Origin: Candidatus Bathyarchaeota archaeon
Lineage (GTDB): Archaea > Thermoproteota > Bathyarchaeia > Bathyarchaeales > Bathycorpusculaceae
Length of the DNA stretch: 6,004 nt
Assembly: GCA_018396935.1 (NCBI GenBank)
Contig: JAGTRA010000068.1
Location: 1-6,004 of the forward strand
Direction of reading: 5' to 3'
Below, piece by piece: positions 4,682 through 6,004 of the stretch (its first letter is position 1; each line of letters begins with the position of its first letter). The notes below the pieces were generated by a model, which made no database searches, had not been told where the DNA came from, and was given only the letters and a program-made list of their open reading frames with translations. The translations under genes and the position numbers were made by a program.

Positions 4682-6004
4682 ATGGGACGCTATAGACAAG
4701 TAGAGGAAATTATTAAATTAATGAATACCCCCGAACGGATAAGGAATACCAGCATTATAGCCCATGTAGATCATGGGAAAACCACTTTATCAGATAACCT
4801 TCTAGCTGCAGCTGGAATTATAAGTCCACAAGTAGCTGGGCAAAAGCTCTTTCTAGACTCTTGGGAGTTGGAACAGAAAAGACAGATGACAGTTTTCGCC
4901 TCAAACATAAGCCTCGTCCATAACTATAAGGGGCAGGATTACCTGATAAACCTCATAGATACCCCCGGCCACATAGACTTTAGTGGGAATGTAACTCGTA
5001 GCCTTCGTATAGTAGATGGGGCCCTTGTAGTGGTTGATGCAGTAGAAGGTCCCATGACTCAAACGGAAACTGTTCTCATGCAGGCTTTACGGGAGAGGGT
5101 TAAGCCAATTCTCTTTATTAATAAAGTTGATCGTCTTATTAGAGAACTTAAGCTTACACCAGAAGAAATGCAAAAGAAATTTGCAAAAATAATTTTGAGG
5201 ATAAATAACATAATCGAGAGATACGCTCCTCCAGAACATAAGAAGGACTGGCAAGTTAAAGTTGAGGATGGGCGGGTAGCTTTCGGTTCAGCTCTCCACA
5301 AGTGGGGAATAAACCTCCCCTACATGAAGGCTAAAGGAGTCACGTTTAAGGACATAATTGACGCTTACACAGGTGCACCTGAAGATATTGGAAGAAAGGT
5401 TGATGAATTAAGTAAGAGGATACCCCTTTATGAACCAATATTAGATATGTTCTGTGAGCATCTTCCAAGCCCGCTAGAAGCTCAGCCCTATAGGCAAACT
5501 CAAATCTGGCCTGGAGACCCGAATAGCACAGTAGGCAAAGCTATGGCGAAAGTTGATCCCGCTGGGCCCCTCCTTATGTGTATTACTTTTATCGAGGTTG
5601 ATCCTCACAGCGGCGTGGTTGCAATTGGAAGAGTTTTCAGCGGCACCGTAGAAAAGGGTAAAGTTGTTCAAATGGTAACCAGCCGACAGAAAGGAGCAAT
5701 TCAACAAGTTTACATGAGTATGGCCAACGACCGTGTAATAGTGGATAAGATTCCCGCTGGCAATATAGCTGCCATAGCAGGTCTACCTTCAATTCGAGTA
5801 GGTGAAACCATCGCGGAGGCTGGTATTGAGGTTCAACCCTTTGAAGCCCTCAAATATGTATCTGACCCCGTTGTCACTGTGGCTGTAGAGCCAGAAGATG
5901 TAAAGGATCTGCCCCTATTTGACAAGGTTATTCATAAACTTACACTAGAGGACCCCAACCTACACTTTAGAATAGATAAGGAGAGTGGTCAGTATCTTCT
6001 AAGC
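4682..6004 (+). CDS. fusA: Translation elongation factor EF-2, archaeal (N-terminal 441 codons, cut by window edge)
   Basis: EF-2 is the GTPase that drives ribosomal translocation. The frame is open for 441 codons to the right edge; archaeal EF-2 is about 730-740 residues, so the last 40 percent, including the diphthamide loop, is missing. Visible G motifs are G1 AHVDHGKTT (27-35), switch I/G2 EQKRQMTV (64-71), G3 DTPGH (93-97), G4 NKVD (147-150) and the G5-like FGSAL (201-205). Domain II follows (GPLLMCITFIEVDPHSGVVAIGRVFSGTV, about 295-323) with PAGNIAAIAGL (358-368), and domain III starts at about 396 (VVTVAVEP). The N-terminus MGRYRQVEEIIKLMNTPERIRN matches the family, and SD GGAAGG supports ATG 4682. 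The RQMTV switch fits EF-2 of TACK archaea rather than bacterial EF-G. It stands apart from the moa genes and probably has its own promoter. Confidence 0.97.
   Translation, partial: MGRYRQVEEIIKLMNTPERIRNTSIIAHVDHGKTTLSDNLLAAAGIISPQVAGQKLFLDSWELEQKRQMTVFASNISLVHNYKGQDYLINLIDTPGHIDFSGNVTRSLRIVDGALVVVDAVEGPMTQTETVLMQALRERVKPILFINKVDRLIRELKLTPEEMQKKFAKIILRINNIIERYAPPEHKKDWQVKVEDGRVAFGSALHKWGINLPYMKAKGVTFKDIIDAYTGAPEDIGRKVDELSKRIPLYEPILDMFCEHLPSPLEAQPYRQTQIWPGDPNSTVGKAMAKVDPAGPLLMCITFIEVDPHSGVVAIGRVFSGTVEKGKVVQMVTSRQKGAIQQVYMSMANDRVIVDKIPAGNIAAIAGLPSIRVGETIAEAGIEVQPFEALKYVSDPVVTVAVEPEDVKDLPLFDKVIHKLTLEDPNLHFRIDKESGQYLLS

Noticed and set aside
5059..5707. Two minus-strand open frames (80 and 77 codons) opposite EF-2
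   Set aside because: They are shadows of the conserved EF-2 reading frame.

Overview
The window comes from an archaeon. It carries an archaeal-type EF-2, an Orc1/Cdc6 replication initiator, an archaeal-type triosephosphate isomerase and a pyruvoyl-dependent arginine decarboxylase. Shine-Dalgarno (SD) sites are of the GGTGA/GAGGT kind and GTG or TTG starts are common. The EF-2 G2 region reads EQKRQMTV and resembles EF-2 of the TACK/Thermoproteota side as I remember it. With moderate GC and a PvlArgDC gene, a Bathyarchaeia-like or other uncultured TACK lineage is my best guess. This is inference, not a search result.

Layout. Two minus-strand genes lie on the left: the N-terminal half of tpiA (1-327, running off the left edge) and pdaD (423-968). 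A 128-nt divergent intergenic region (969-1096) follows, carrying a 19-bp perfect palindrome that includes the pdaD start codon. Everything to the right is on the plus strand. First comes orc1/cdc6 (1097-2275), followed after 2 nt by a small winged-helix protein (2278-2562). Next is a tight molybdopterin cluster: moaC (about 2642-3061), moaB/mog (3070-3603) and moaA (3606-4529). After a 152-nt intergenic region with two adjacent dyads comes the first 441 codons of EF-2 (4682 to the right edge).

How the genes work together. MoaA and MoaC turn GTP into cyclic pyranopterin monophosphate, and the MoaB/Mog-family protein adenylylates molybdopterin before metal insertion, so the trio covers early and late steps of Mo/W cofactor synthesis. 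The moaD/moaE/moeA steps are not in the window. Orc1/Cdc6 and the winged-helix protein look co-transcribed. tpiA and pdaD serve central carbon metabolism and agmatine synthesis.

I see no mobile element, CRISPR array, RNA gene or clearly new multigene system. The best leads are small: moaC has no ATG, GTG or TTG start in frame although a good SD points at a TTA codon; the pdaD start lies inside a palindrome; and two adjacent dyads sit in the presumed EF-2 leader, the second overlapping its SD.
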